Part shown: in pieces, positions 1-7,665 of the stretch
Layout of the letters: each line of letters starts with the position of its first letter
How positions within the stretch are numbered: position 1 is the first letter of the stretch
Assembly: GCA_963756025.1 (NCBI GenBank)
Contig: CAVWMF010000007.1
Coordinates: 682,001 to 746,000 of the forward strand
Direction: 5' to 3'
From: Bog-473 sp963756025
GTDB lineage: Bacteria > Actinomycetota > Acidimicrobiia > Acidimicrobiales > RAAP-2
DNA: 64,000 nucleotides
Position numbers and translations under genes: made by a program
Notes under the pieces: generated by a model
What the model saw: only the letters and a program-made list of their open reading frames with translations
Database searches by the model: none
Told to the model about the DNA's origin: nothing

Positions 1-1
1 C

Positions 2-88
2 GATAGTTTTGCGGCTGCAGTGAACGGGGATGAACCGCCCGCCCATTCCGGGACCCGGAGCGGGCGGGAGATCAACTTCTCCGGGTAA
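2..88 (+). CDS. Possible C-terminal end of a gene that begins before the window
   Basis: One forward frame is open from the window edge to a TAA at 86-88, giving about 28 residues ending in EINFSG. A small hairpin follows about 30 bases later, as expected at a gene end. The fragment is too short to recognise a family, and an open frame of this length can occur by chance in GC-rich DNA. Confidence 0.3.
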   Translation, partial: DSFAAAVNGDEPPAHSGTRSGREINFSG

Positions 89-119
89 GCCGAGGTCCAC
101 TTCGAGAAGCGTAGGCTGT

Positions 120-133
120 GGGGTGCAGACCCC
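120..133 (+). terminator. Small GC hairpin, possible terminator
   Basis: GGGGT and ACCCC arms close a GCAG loop, followed only by CTT rather than a T run. It lies between the putative gene end at 88 and the acyl-CoA ligase start at 267. Weak evidence only. Confidence 0.2.
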
Positions 134-139
134 CTTGGC

Positions 140-169
140 GGGTGCGGGTGCGGGTGCGGGTGCGGGTGA
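140..169 (+). repeat. GGGTGC hexanucleotide microsatellite
   Basis: Five consecutive 6-base units read GGGTGC, the last ending in A. The run lies in the leader region about 100 bases upstream of the acyl-CoA ligase start and is flanked by two further GGGGTGCAG copies. Copy number could vary by slippage. No coding role is visible. Confidence 0.8.
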
Positions 170-266
170 GCGGGGTGCAGGGGCCTGAACGGGTGACATC
201 GAAAAGCACGAGAACGCGTCCGCACCGACCGAAGTACGCGAACGGACCGAGGAGCAAGAAGTCCCG

Positions 267-1922
267 ATGACGAACTGGAACTACGGAGATGTATGGGAGA
301 CCGTGGCTGAAATTCAGCCCGAGGCTCCCGCCATTGTCCAGGGTGACCGTCATGTGAGCTGGCGTGCGTTCGACGAGGGCGCGGACGGTATCGCCCGGTA
401 CCTCTTGGATCTCGGCGTCTCCCGGCAGGACAAAGTTGCCATCTACCTCTACAACTGCCCCGAATATCTCCAGACCGCCTTCGCCACCATGAAGATCGGG
501 CTCGTGCCGGTCAACACCAACTACCGCTACGGCGACGACGAGCTCAGTTACCTCTGGACCAATGCCGACGCCGTCGCCGTGGTCTTCCACGGCGTCTTCA
601 CCGACCGGATCGAACGGATTCTCGACCGCTTGCCGGCGGTGCGTGGTTGGCTCTGGGTCGACGACGGCTCCGGGCCCTGTCCCGAGTGGGCTACCCCCTA
701 CGCGGAAGCTGCGGCCCCGATCCCGACCAAAACCCCGACCCCGACGCGCACCGTCGCCCCGTGGGGCCGCAGCGGCGACGACCTCATCATGATCTACACC
801 GGCGGGACGACAGGCATGCCCAAGGGCGTCATGTGGCGCCAGGATGACATTTTCGCCCGCCTCATCGCCGGCGGCGTGCGCAAGTACCCCGTCGACGACG
901 GGATCGAGGGGGTGCGCCAATCGCTCCTCGAAACGCCGAGCGCGCTCACTGTCATGCCGGCATGCCCCCTCATGCACACGACGGGGTGGTTCACCGCCAA
1001 CACCGCGCTCGCAGAGGGAGGGCAGATCGCGCTGCTCGAGAGCCGCAAGTACGACCCGGTCGAGCTGCTCGATACGGTGGAACGCCAACAAGTGAACGGC
1101 CTCATCATCGTCGGCGACCCCTTTGCCCGACCACTGTTGGCCGCGCTCGATGCGCAGCCCGGCCACTGGGACCTGAGCTCGCTCACCATGATGGTCTCGT
1201 CGGGTGCGATGTGGAGCGAGTCGATCAAAGAGGGCCTCCTGGCGCACCATCCCGGCATGCTCCTGGTGGACGCCTTCAGCTCGTCCGAGGCGGTCGGGAT
1301 GGGTATGTCCGTCTCGGGTGCGGGTAATGCGGCGGCCACGGCGACGTTCACGCTCGGCCCCGACGTCAAGGTGCTCAAGGACGACGGCGAGCAGGTCGCT
1401 CCGGGATCCGACGAGATCGGCGTGCTCGCGCTGGGTGGGCGCAACCCGCTGGGCTACTACAAAGACGATGAGAAATCAGCTGGCACGTTCCGGGTGGTCG
1501 ACGGCGTCCGCTACTCAATCCCGGGAGACTTCGCACAGGTCGACACCGACGGAACGATCCGCCTGCTCGGGCGCGGCTCGGTCTGCATCAACTCGGGCGG
1601 CGAGAAGATCTTCCCCGAGGAGGTGGAGGAGGTGCTCAAGACACACGCGGCGGTTCGCGATGCCGTCGTGGTCGGCATCCCGCATCCTGTCTACGGAGAG
1701 CAGATCGTGGGTGTCATCGAGCTGGCGGACGTGCGTCCCGGGGGCGCTGCGACGCCGCCCGCCGAAGCCGAGATCATTGCGCACGTCAAGGGGCGGCTCG
1801 CTGGCTACAAGGCCCCCCGCCGCGTGCGCGTGGTCGACACCATCGGCCGCGCTCCCAACGGCAAGGTCGACTACAGGCGTCATCGGGCCGAGTCGATCGC
1901 GGAACTCGAGCCCGCCACCTGA
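267..1922 (+). CDS. Acyl-CoA synthetase (FadD-like AMP-dependent ligase)
   Basis: A 551-residue member of the ANL adenylate-forming family. It should activate a carboxylic acid to an acyl-adenylate and then to the acyl-CoA. The ATP-binding P-loop TGGTTGMPKGVM lies near residue 177. The adenylation-domain core continues through SSSEAVGMG and the hinge region GDFAQVD. The C-terminal domain carries the catalytic lysine motif NGKVDY near residue 533. Length is normal for the family. The ATG start is preceded by GAGGAGC at a proper ribosome-binding distance. The substrate cannot be read from sequence. Nearby acyl-CoA dehydrogenases and a thiolase at 9.3-13.2 kb make fatty or steroid side-chain acids plausible. 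A PaiB-like flavoprotein follows 16 bases downstream and may be co-transcribed. Confidence 0.93.
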   Translation: MTNWNYGDVWETVAEIQPEAPAIVQGDRHVSWRAFDEGADGIARYLLDLGVSRQDKVAIYLYNCPEYLQTAFATMKIGLVPVNTNYRYGDDELSYLWTNADAVAVVFHGVFTDRIERILDRLPAVRGWLWVDDGSGPCPEWATPYAEAAAPIPTKTPTPTRTVAPWGRSGDDLIMIYTGGTTGMPKGVMWRQDDIFARLIAGGVRKYPVDDGIEGVRQSLLETPSALTVMPACPLMHTTGWFTANTALAEGGQIALLESRKYDPVELLDTVERQQVNGLIIVGDPFARPLLAALDAQPGHWDLSSLTMMVSSGAMWSESIKEGLLAHHPGMLLVDAFSSSEAVGMGMSVSGAGNAAATATFTLGPDVKVLKDDGEQVAPGSDEIGVLALGGRNPLGYYKDDEKSAGTFRVVDGVRYSIPGDFAQVDTDGTIRLLGRGSVCINSGGEKIFPEEVEEVLKTHAAVRDAVVVGIPHPVYGEQIVGVIELADVRPGGAATPPAEAEIIAHVKGRLAGYKAPRRVRVVDTIGRAPNGKVDYRRHRAESIAELEPAT

Positions 1923-1938
1923 ATGTCACACTCTCAGG

Positions 1939-2574
1939 ATGCACACCGCCCCCGTTGACGCCGCCCACGGCGAGGCGGAATGGCGTCCCTTCGTCGAAGC
2001 CAACAGCTTCGGCCACCTCGTAGCGGCTGGTCGCCAGCGCGACATTCCCGTCGTCGTGCCGACGCAGTTCGTCCTCGAGGGGGACACCGTCCACCTGCAC
2101 CTGGTCCGCCAGAACCCGTTGTTCGCCGTGCTGGCCGAGAATCCCCGCGTGCTGCTCAGCGTGGCGGGTGACTGGGCCTTCATCCCGTCAGCGTGGAAGG
2201 CGATCGGTGATGAGGATCCCGCTCTCGGCATCCCGACGACCTACTACGGCGCCGTACAGATGATCGGTACCGCGACCGTGTGCGAAGAGCGCGACACTCC
2301 GGGGAGTGTGGCCGCCATCCTCCGTCGCCAGTTGGAGAACCTCCAGCCGGACATCGCGATCGCCGAACCCTCGGCCGCCCATCCGCACAAGGTGCTCACC
2401 ATCCTGGGCATCAGCATCGCCGTCGACGAGGTATCGGCCAAGTTCAAGTATGGCGGCAACGTCGACGAGGCCCATCGCCTCGCCGTGGTGGATCACCTCC
2501 ATCAACGACAGGGACCGGGTGATGCGGCGGCGGCCGGTCACGTCCTGCGGCGATTGACCGCTGGGCCCGGCTGA
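1939..2574 (+). CDS. PaiB-like FMN-binding split-barrel protein
   Basis: A 211-residue protein of the PaiB/FMN-binding negative regulator group, built on the pyridoxamine-phosphate-oxidase split barrel. Typical features are the N-terminal FGHLVAAG segment, the HLHLVRQNP stretch where flavin-binding residues sit, SAWKAI, and a C-terminal KFKYGGN motif close to the family KLSQN motif. The reading frame stays open far upstream, but that extension is out-of-frame shadow of the ligase gene, so I place the start at the ATG at 1939. The sequence CACACT sits 6 bases before it. Family members bind FMN or F420 and several are regulators or reductases of unknown substrate. The role here is not determined. 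Confidence 0.85.
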   Translation: MHTAPVDAAHGEAEWRPFVEANSFGHLVAAGRQRDIPVVVPTQFVLEGDTVHLHLVRQNPLFAVLAENPRVLLSVAGDWAFIPSAWKAIGDEDPALGIPTTYYGAVQMIGTATVCEERDTPGSVAAILRRQLENLQPDIAIAEPSAAHPHKVLTILGISIAVDEVSAKFKYGGNVDEAHRLAVVDHLHQRQGPGDAAAAGHVLRRLTAGPG

Positions 2575-2593
2575 TTCCCGCCCGACATCCTCG

Positions 2594-3046
2594 CTACTTC
2601 TCAGCCGCTCCCGCCAGATTGGCCAACGTCGCCGCCATTTCCTTGTGGGTATAGGCGGCGTCGTGGGCACCCAGCACCCGGCCACCCACTCTGATGAAGA
2701 GGTTGCGCTCGTCCCTCCAGGACTCGGTCACCAGGCAACCCCCAGGGGTCGCCTCGAACTCGTAGCGCCAACGCGCCACGCGGAGGCGCCCGGTCGTCAC
2801 GGCAATCTCGAAGACCTGCCCGGGCTCACACGCGACCACGGTGGCGGTGGTCGTCCACGTGCGGAACCCGTTCCTGTTCTTGCCGGTGAAGGTGGCCCCG
2901 ATCGCGGGGCCGGTGGCCCCACCACTCCAGGAGCCGCCCTCGTTCTCCGGCGACCATTCACCCATCCGGGGAAGGTCGGAGACCAACGACCACACCTCTT
3001 CCGCCGGGGCTGCTATCTGGCGGGAGGCCGCGGTGGGATAGGTCAC
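2594..3046 (-). CDS. SRPBCC (START-like) ligand-binding protein
   Basis: A 150-residue soluble protein of the polyketide cyclase/dehydrase (SRPBCC) superfamily. Recognisable elements are the N-terminal helix AEEVWSLVSDLPRMGEWSPE, the TFTGKNR strand and the closing long amphipathic helix with TLANLAGAAEK. These proteins form a helix-grip cavity for hydrophobic ligands. Many actinobacterial copies are uncharacterised lipid or aromatic ligand binders. The gene is convergent with the PaiB-like gene and divergent from the P-loop kinase. It starts with GTG exactly six bases after a TAGCCT box, so the mRNA is probably leaderless. Confidence 0.85.
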   Translation of the reverse strand: MTYPTAASRQIAAPAEEVWSLVSDLPRMGEWSPENEGGSWSGGATGPAIGATFTGKNRNGFRTWTTTATVVACEPGQVFEIAVTTGRLRVARWRYEFEATPGGCLVTESWRDERNLFIRVGGRVLGAHDAAYTHKEMAATLANLAGAAEK

Positions 3047-3052
3047 GGCGAG

Positions 3053-3058
3053 AGGCTA
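3053..3058 (-). promoter_or_regulatory. -10 box (TAGCCT) of a leaderless promoter for the SRPBCC gene
   Basis: On the minus strand TAGCCT is followed by six bases and then the GTG start at 3046. This is one of eleven such TANNNT-N6-start arrangements in the window. No clear -35 box is visible. Confidence 0.6.
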
Positions 3059-3117
3059 CTTCGGCGCTCTGGCGAACGGTCGTCCACGCGGGTGACGTCT
3101 CACGCGATGATGCAGGT

Positions 3118-3669
3118 GTGCCGCCCGGTCAGCTTCTCCTCCTCACCGGGTCACCCGGGTGCGGAAAAACCACGATTGCTCCACTGGTGGCCGATCGTGC
3201 GCCCCTCTCGGTATGCCTCGATCTGGACTGGTTCTTCGCCAAGCTCCGCTCGGGCGCGCTCGAACCCTGGCGCGGCGAAGCCCACCAGCAGAACCGGGTC
3301 GTTCTCTCGGCTGCGGCATCGGCCGTCGCCACCTTCACCGCAGGCGGGTACTTCACGGTGGCCGAAGGCATCTTGTACCCGTTCATGCTCGATCTCTTCG
3401 TCAATGCCTGCAAACCTTTGGGGATCGAGCTCAACTACGCCGTGCTGTGCGCCCCTCTCTCGGTGGTGCTCTCGCGCGTACATTCGCGCCGGACCGAGCC
3501 CCAGCACGCCGATGCTCTCGCGGACGAGACGGTCGTGGAGGACCTGTGGAGAATGTTCGGGGAAGACGGACTCGAAGGTCGCCATCGTGTCGAAGTGGCC
3601 GGGCGTCAACCCGAAGAGATCGCCGGAGAGATCTACCGCTCGTGCACCGATGGCCAATTGCTGCTCTGA
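3118..3669 (+). CDS. P-loop NTPase, small-molecule kinase-like
   Basis: A 183-residue protein with a Walker A motif GSPGCGKTT near residue 11, followed by a kinase-like fold: CLDLDWFF near residue 36, an internal FTAGGYFTVAEG strand, and an arginine-bearing lid around SRVHSRR. The architecture fits AAA_33-type kinases or chloramphenicol-phosphotransferase-like proteins, which phosphorylate small molecules such as nucleosides or antibiotics. Start: GTG at 3118. Nearby ATG codons at 3107 and 3110 are in other frames. A GATGAT hexamer sits six bases before the GTG and could be a leaderless -10 box. The exact substrate is unknown. Confidence 0.8.
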   Translation: MPPGQLLLLTGSPGCGKTTIAPLVADRAPLSVCLDLDWFFAKLRSGALEPWRGEAHQQNRVVLSAAASAVATFTAGGYFTVAEGILYPFMLDLFVNACKPLGIELNYAVLCAPLSVVLSRVHSRRTEPQHADALADETVVEDLWRMFGEDGLEGRHRVEVAGRQPEEIAGEIYRSCTDGQLLL

Positions 3670-3736
3670 TCCCGTGGAGCACCGGCCTCCAATGACCTCG
3701 GATCCGCCCGGGCACCGCCGGCCCATCATCGGGAAC

Positions 3737-3742
3737 TAGGTT
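3737..3742 (+). promoter_or_regulatory. -10 box (TAGGTT) of a leaderless promoter for prs
   Basis: TAGGTT is followed by six bases and the ATG at 3749. There is no purine-rich ribosome-binding site in the gap, which supports a leaderless transcript. Confidence 0.6.
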
Positions 3743-3748
3743 TGGCCC

Positions 3749-4690
3749 ATGTCCGAGGAGTTGCTGCTCTTCGCCGGGTCGGCCAGCCGCAAACTCGGCG
3801 GCGCCATCGCCGACTACCTGGACTGCCCCCTCGGGCAGGGCGAGACGCTGAAGTTCTCGGAAGGCAATCTCTTCGTGCGCGTGCTGGAGAACGTACGGGG
3901 ACGCGATGTCTACATCGTCCAGGGAACCGGATTTCCGGCCAATGACAACTTCATGGAACTGCTGTTCTGGATCGATGCGTTCAAGCGGGCCAGCGCTGCC
4001 TCCGTCACCGCAGTCATGCCGTACTTCAGCTATGCCAAGGGCGACAAGAAGGACGAGCCCCGCGTCTCGATCCGTGCCCGTGTGTGCGCCGATGCGATCG
4101 AAGCGGCGGGCGTCGACCGCGTCATCACCCTCGATCTCCACGCCCCTCAGGTCCAGGGCTTCTTCAAGGTTCCCGTCGACGACCTCTACGCCCTCCCCGT
4201 CCTCTGCGACGCCATCGCTGCCAAAGGACTGACGGACATCGTGGTCGTGGCCCCGGACGCGGGCTTCGCCAAGAAAGCTCGCCAATGGTCCGAACGTCTG
4301 CACGCGCCCCTCGCCATCGCCGACAAGCGGCGGGTCGACCACTCCGAGTCCGCCGAGATCATGGATCTGATCGGGTCGGTGGAAGGACGGACTGCCCTGA
4401 TCGTCGACGACTTCACCATCTCCGCGGGCACGTTGGTCGACACATCCCGCGTGTTGACCGAGCGAGGCGCCTCTTCGGTCTACGCCGTCGTGAGTCACGG
4501 CCTGCTCACCGAATCAGCCGTCCAACGAATCGATGAGAGCCCCATCCAGTGCCTGTTCATGACCGACAGTGTCGAGACCCAGCCCGCGGCGTTTTCGAGC
4601 AAGGTCGAAGTCATCTCGGTGGCGGGACTGTTCGGCGAGGCCATCCGGCGCATCGCTCACCGAGAGAGCGTCTCGGTGCTCTTCACGTAG
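3749..4690 (+). CDS. prs: Ribose-phosphate pyrophosphokinase, divergent paralogue
   Basis: A 313-residue class I PRPP synthetase fold. It would transfer pyrophosphate from ATP to ribose 5-phosphate for nucleotide, histidine and tryptophan synthesis. Conserved signatures are DLHAPQVQGFF (metal and ATP site), the flexible-loop DKRR around residue 193 and a C-terminal phosphoribosyl loop. Two key loops differ from classical enzymes. The usual YARQDRK region reads YAKGDKKDEPRVS, and the PRPP-loop DDMIDTGGT reads DDFTISAGT. This suggests a divergent subfamily, perhaps a paralogue of a canonical prs elsewhere, with changed regulation or phosphoryl donor. A hairpin at 4694-4711 follows the stop. Confidence 0.85.
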   Translation: MSEELLLFAGSASRKLGGAIADYLDCPLGQGETLKFSEGNLFVRVLENVRGRDVYIVQGTGFPANDNFMELLFWIDAFKRASAASVTAVMPYFSYAKGDKKDEPRVSIRARVCADAIEAAGVDRVITLDLHAPQVQGFFKVPVDDLYALPVLCDAIAAKGLTDIVVVAPDAGFAKKARQWSERLHAPLAIADKRRVDHSESAEIMDLIGSVEGRTALIVDDFTISAGTLVDTSRVLTERGASSVYAVVSHGLLTESAVQRIDESPIQCLFMTDSVETQPAAFSSKVEVISVAGLFGEAIRRIAHRESVSVLFT

Positions 4691-4693
4691 AAA

Positions 4694-4711
4694 GCCCGTG
4701 TCTGACCGGGC
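4694..4711 (+). terminator. GCCCG/CGGGC hairpin after prs
   Basis: Five-base GC arms enclose an 8-base loop four bases after the prs stop codon. There is no T run, and the same bases may form part of the promoter of the downstream zinc-finger gene. Confidence 0.3.
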
Positions 4712-4736
4712 ACGCCGTGCGTGTACGAATTGAGGG

Positions 4737-5156
4737 ATGGAAGCTGCGGCCGTCCGTGCGGTCCTCGACGCGGAAAGATCAACGACACTCGCGCGCATTG
4801 CCTCCATGACGTCGGAATTCGAGGAGATAGTGACCGCCGTCGCCGGGTCCAACGGCGATGACGAGCACGACCCCGAAGGATCCACGATCGCGTTCGAACG
4901 GGCACAGGTCGGGTCGCTGCTCCTCGAAGCACGTGCCCACCTCGACGATCTGGATCGTGCCATGGCCCGCCTCGACGCCGGCACCTACGGAGATTGCGGG
5001 CGCTGCGGAGCCCCCATCGGACCAGAGCGGCTTGCCGCACGCCCGGCCAGCTGGACCTGCATCGCCTGCGCAACCGGACGCGCCGGGAGCGACGGGCGCG
5101 CCGGGAGGGATGCCCTAGGCAAGAATGGCGATGCTGAACAGCGTGGCGTCCCATAG
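4737..5156 (+). CDS. DksA/TraR-family C4 zinc-finger protein
   Basis: A 139-residue protein with an N-terminal helical hairpin (residues 1-75) and a C-terminal DksA/TraR zinc finger. The four cysteines are CGRCG near residue 83 and CIAC near residue 106. The sequence TYGDCGRCGAPIGPERL is very typical. Family members bind the RNA polymerase secondary channel or act as small regulatory zinc proteins in actinobacteria. A TACGAA box lies 7 bases before the ATG and GAGGG directly precedes it. The last 42 bases overlap the convergent CPBP protease gene. Those overlapping C-terminal residues are low-complexity and glycine-rich. Confidence 0.85.
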   Translation: MEAAAVRAVLDAERSTTLARIASMTSEFEEIVTAVAGSNGDDEHDPEGSTIAFERAQVGSLLLEARAHLDDLDRAMARLDAGTYGDCGRCGAPIGPERLAARPASWTCIACATGRAGSDGRAGRDALGKNGDAEQRGVP

Positions 5157-6044
5157 AAAGTGCGCCACGATCGGCCGGGTCAGCCGTCGATTCTTTTGGA
5201 ACGATCGCGTAACGAAGTAGCCGAAAGGCACGGTGAAAATGAAGCCGATGCCGTAGTACACGTGATAGCTCGTGCGCAGGACGAGGCTCAGGATCAACGC
5301 ACGGCGGGGCGACCAGCCGAGCTGCTCGAGACGAACGAGAAGGTAGCCATTGACCAGTACCTCTTCCGCCACGGCTGTCGTGGCGGAGATGGCGATGCCG
5401 TAGATGACGTAGTACCCGGGCACTGGACCGACCGCCGTCTTGCTCAAGAGGGAAGAGTGGTGCACCAGGAGTGGTGAGACGACTATCGCGAGCACGATCT
5501 CCGATCCGAACGACGCACCAAGGAGACCGAGTGCCGGCCACACGTCATAACGGATGGTGGGGCGGACGAGTCCCAGCATCCGCGGCGTTTGCCCTGTGCG
5601 CGACAGCAAGTGGAGCGCCACCGGGACCATGACCGCCACGGGCAGGTAGTAAAAGATCCCGACAACCAGGTTGGCTACCGGATTGTCCTGGAGAATTACA
5701 GGAAAGCGGGTCACCGAGCCGACGCCGTTGACGTGCTGGGCCAGGAGCACGACGGCGCCCATGACCGCCGGGAAAAGAAAGGCGAGCATGACGAACCTGG
5801 TCTCCCAGACCAGGACGTTCCTCGTAGTCGGCTGGAGTTGGACGATGGCGGTCGGAGGTGGGCCGTAGGGGGCCACGGGACTGACGAACCCGTCGACTGG
5901 ACCAGCAGGATTCGGCGGCGTCGGCGTCGGACCCACGGGGGGCACCACCGGCGGTGACGCGGGTGGCGCCCACTCGGGAGGAGGACGCCAGTCCCCCGAC
6001 AGGGGGTCCTCCGATGGGGAGTCCTCCCCGCCGACGTTCGACAT
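5115..6044 (-). CDS. CPBP-family intramembrane protease, variant motif
   Basis: A roughly 309-residue membrane protein with a Pro-rich cytosolic N-terminus (about 90 residues) and about seven membrane helices. The C-terminal half carries the CPBP/Abi motifs: EEVLVNGYL, LRTSYH and HFLWDATLF. These contribute the catalytic glutamates and histidines of Rce1-like glutamic proteases. The first motif is normally EExxxRG, and here Asn replaces the Arg, so activity may be altered. I choose the ATG at 6044, eight bases after TAGGGT. A TTG nine bases upstream is the alternative. CPBP proteins act in protein maturation or bacteriocin immunity. The substrate is unknown. Confidence 0.8.
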   Translation of the reverse strand: MSNVGGEDSPSEDPLSGDWRPPPEWAPPASPPVVPPVGPTPTPPNPAGPVDGFVSPVAPYGPPPTAIVQLQPTTRNVLVWETRFVMLAFLFPAVMGAVVLLAQHVNGVGSVTRFPVILQDNPVANLVVGIFYYLPVAVMVPVALHLLSRTGQTPRMLGLVRPTIRYDVWPALGLLGASFGSEIVLAIVVSPLLVHHSSLLSKTAVGPVPGYYVIYGIAISATTAVAEEVLVNGYLLVRLEQLGWSPRRALILSLVLRTSYHVYYGIGFIFTVPFGYFVTRSFQKNRRLTRPIVAHFLWDATLFSIAILA

Positions 6045-6137
6045 TGACGGCAACCCTACGTGCGGTGCGATGCGAACGCGCTGATGGAGGAGCCGAACCG
6101 GCGGTGCCTCAACGGGCGCCGCGATGTCACGGACTGA

Positions 6138-7415
6138 TTACGGACGGCGTCCCACCGGCATGATGTCGCCTTGTCCCCATTGACCCAGAGAGTTGAGTTG
6201 CACGCCACCGTCGGTTGACTCGACGATCTTGTTACCTCCGACGTAAATGGCCGTGTGGTACACGCTCGTCCAATCGGTCTGACTCGTTCCCCAGAACACG
6301 AGATCTCCGGCGGCGAGTGCGTCCGGGGCCACCGGCTGGCCCGCCGTGTGGTACTGATCATCGGACACTCGAGCGAAGCTGATTCCGGCCGCGTGCTGCC
6401 ACGAAGCCAAGGCAAGTCCCGAGCAGTCGTAGCCGACCGGCCCATTGCCGCCCCAGATGTACGGCTTCCCCAGCTGCGAGAAGGCATAGAGCACCGCTTT
6501 GTCACCCGGCGTAACGGGCTGGAACAAAAGTCCCGCGACCGGAGGCGTTCCACGTGCGTCGCCGAAGGCCTGCACCGATCCATTCTGATCTTCGATCCAA
6601 TAGCCGTTGCCAGAATTGCTCGGCACCAGCTTCTCCGCCGGATCGGGGGAGGGAGCGGCGCCGGACGAGCCGGCGTAGGGGGCATCGCCGAAGGTGAAGA
6701 TCCCACCGTCGCTGGCAAGAAGCCAGTAGCCCTGGCCGTTTGGCGTCGCTGCCATGGCCACGATGGGCTTGTTCAGCGTGAGAGCGCCGGTCGAGCCGTA
6801 GAAGGCGGCATCGCCGAAGGTGAAGATCCCACCGTCGCTGGCGACGAGCCAATAACCCTTGTCGTCAGGGGTGGGGGCAAGGGCGACAATGGGCTTGTTC
6901 AAGGCGATAGCACCCGTCGAGCCGTAGAAGGCAGCGTCGCCAAAGGTGAAGATCCCACCGTCGCTGGCGACGAGCCAATAGCCCTTTCCGTCGGGAGTCG
7001 GCGCCATTGCCACGATCGGTTTGTTCAGCACGATGGCACCCGTCGAGCCGTAGAAGGCAGCATCGCCGTACGTGAACACACCGCCGTCGCTGGCAACGAG
7101 CCAGTACCCCTTCGCGTCGGGAGTCGGTGCGATTGCCACGATAGGGTGGGCGAGCGGCAGTCCGGCCGCGGATCCGTATGAACCGGCTTTGCCGAAATTC
7201 CATACGTTGCCTTGCGAACCGGCCAACCAGAAGTCGGCCGGAAGGGGGCCGGACGGCGACGACGTGTCGTGGCTTGCCGGAGCGTTCACAACGGGTGATG
7301 CAACGGAGAGAAGACCAGGCGTGCTCGCGCCGGCCAGTGTGGCTACGCCCATACTGCCGAGGGCGACCATCAGCACGGCCCCGAGAACGAGCCGGGATAT
7401 CCTGCGACCCGTCAC
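6138..7415 (-). CDS. Secreted propeller-repeat NlpC/P60 endopeptidase
   Basis: About 425 residues. A signal peptide (RRISRLVLGAVLMVALGS, cleavage near ASTPG) follows the GTG at 7415. Residues about 65-310 are a series of 42-residue repeats of the type GYWLVASDGGIFTFGDAAFY, probably blades of a beta-propeller. Residues about 320-425 form an NlpC/P60 domain with the catalytic cysteine in YDCSGL and histidine in YHTAIYVGG. NlpC/P60 enzymes cut D-Glu-mDAP bonds in peptidoglycan stem peptides. The propeller may direct the enzyme to wall glycans. The reading frame continues upstream, but only the GTG at 7415 places the signal peptide at the N-terminus. The leader is about 180 nt and structured. Confidence 0.9.
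   Translation of the reverse strand: MTGRRISRLVLGAVLMVALGSMGVATLAGASTPGLLSVASPVVNAPASHDTSSPSGPLPADFWLAGSQGNVWNFGKAGSYGSAAGLPLAHPIVAIAPTPDAKGYWLVASDGGVFTYGDAAFYGSTGAIVLNKPIVAMAPTPDGKGYWLVASDGGIFTFGDAAFYGSTGAIALNKPIVALAPTPDDKGYWLVASDGGIFTFGDAAFYGSTGALTLNKPIVAMAATPNGQGYWLLASDGGIFTFGDAPYAGSSGAAPSPDPAEKLVPSNSGNGYWIEDQNGSVQAFGDARGTPPVAGLLFQPVTPGDKAVLYAFSQLGKPYIWGGNGPVGYDCSGLALASWQHAAGISFARVSDDQYHTAGQPVAPDALAAGDLVFWGTSQTDWTSVYHTAIYVGGNKIVESTDGGVQLNSLGQWGQGDIMPVGRRP
6655..7170 (-). repeat. 126-bp coding tandem repeats (propeller blades)
   Basis: Nearly identical 126-base units recur with exact spacing; the GTCGAGCCGTAGAAGGC core starts at 6790, 6916 and 7042. A more diverged copy lies on each side. 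They encode the 42-residue blades of the NlpC/P60 protein. High nucleotide identity suggests recent duplication or homogenisation. Confidence 0.9.
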
Positions 7416-7611
7416 GTCGCCTCGCGGTCCCGCGTGCCGTCGGCGTCGGCGCCGGCGCCGCCCGCGCACGGCACACCCAAAGGAAGTCCAGCCATTCTCC
7501 TCCGCCTCCTGGTCGGTGCAGCGCGGCCGACTCGTTCGCCGAAGCGCCGCGCACAGTGAAGCCATCGCGCGGTACAAGAAGTCGCCTCTCCGCGATGACG
7601 AGGAAAACCTA
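7416..7611 (-). promoter_or_regulatory. Long structured leader of the NlpC/P60 gene with putative -10
   Basis: On the minus strand a TAGGTT box (7606-7611) could start a leader of about 184 nt ending at the GTG at 7415. Within it three GC-rich stems can form: CGCGG/CCGCG, GCGCGGC/GCCGCGC and GTGCCGT/ACGGCAC. Actinobacterial NlpC/P60 genes are often controlled by c-di-AMP riboswitches, but I do not find the conserved ydaO core here. The element type is therefore open. Confidence 0.35.
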
Positions 7612-7665
7612 ACAATCGAGTCTCGTAATTAGGGTGCAGTTCGGTTGCGGTTGCTCTTCCCCGGC

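Noticed and set aside
72..1250. Long minus-strand open frame opposite the acyl-CoA ligase
   Set aside because: Composition is Arg/Gly/Val-rich without domains, and it lies antisense to a clear enzyme gene; typical high-GC shadow.
1204..1938. Upstream extension of the PaiB-like frame
   Set aside because: It overlaps the ligase in another frame and is Ser/Arg-rich nonsense; the recognisable protein begins at 1939.
7416..7611. ydaO-type c-di-AMP riboswitch before the NlpC/P60 gene
   Set aside because: The conserved core with CCGAAUCC and GACAGCUAACC-like segments is not present, so only a structured leader is reported.
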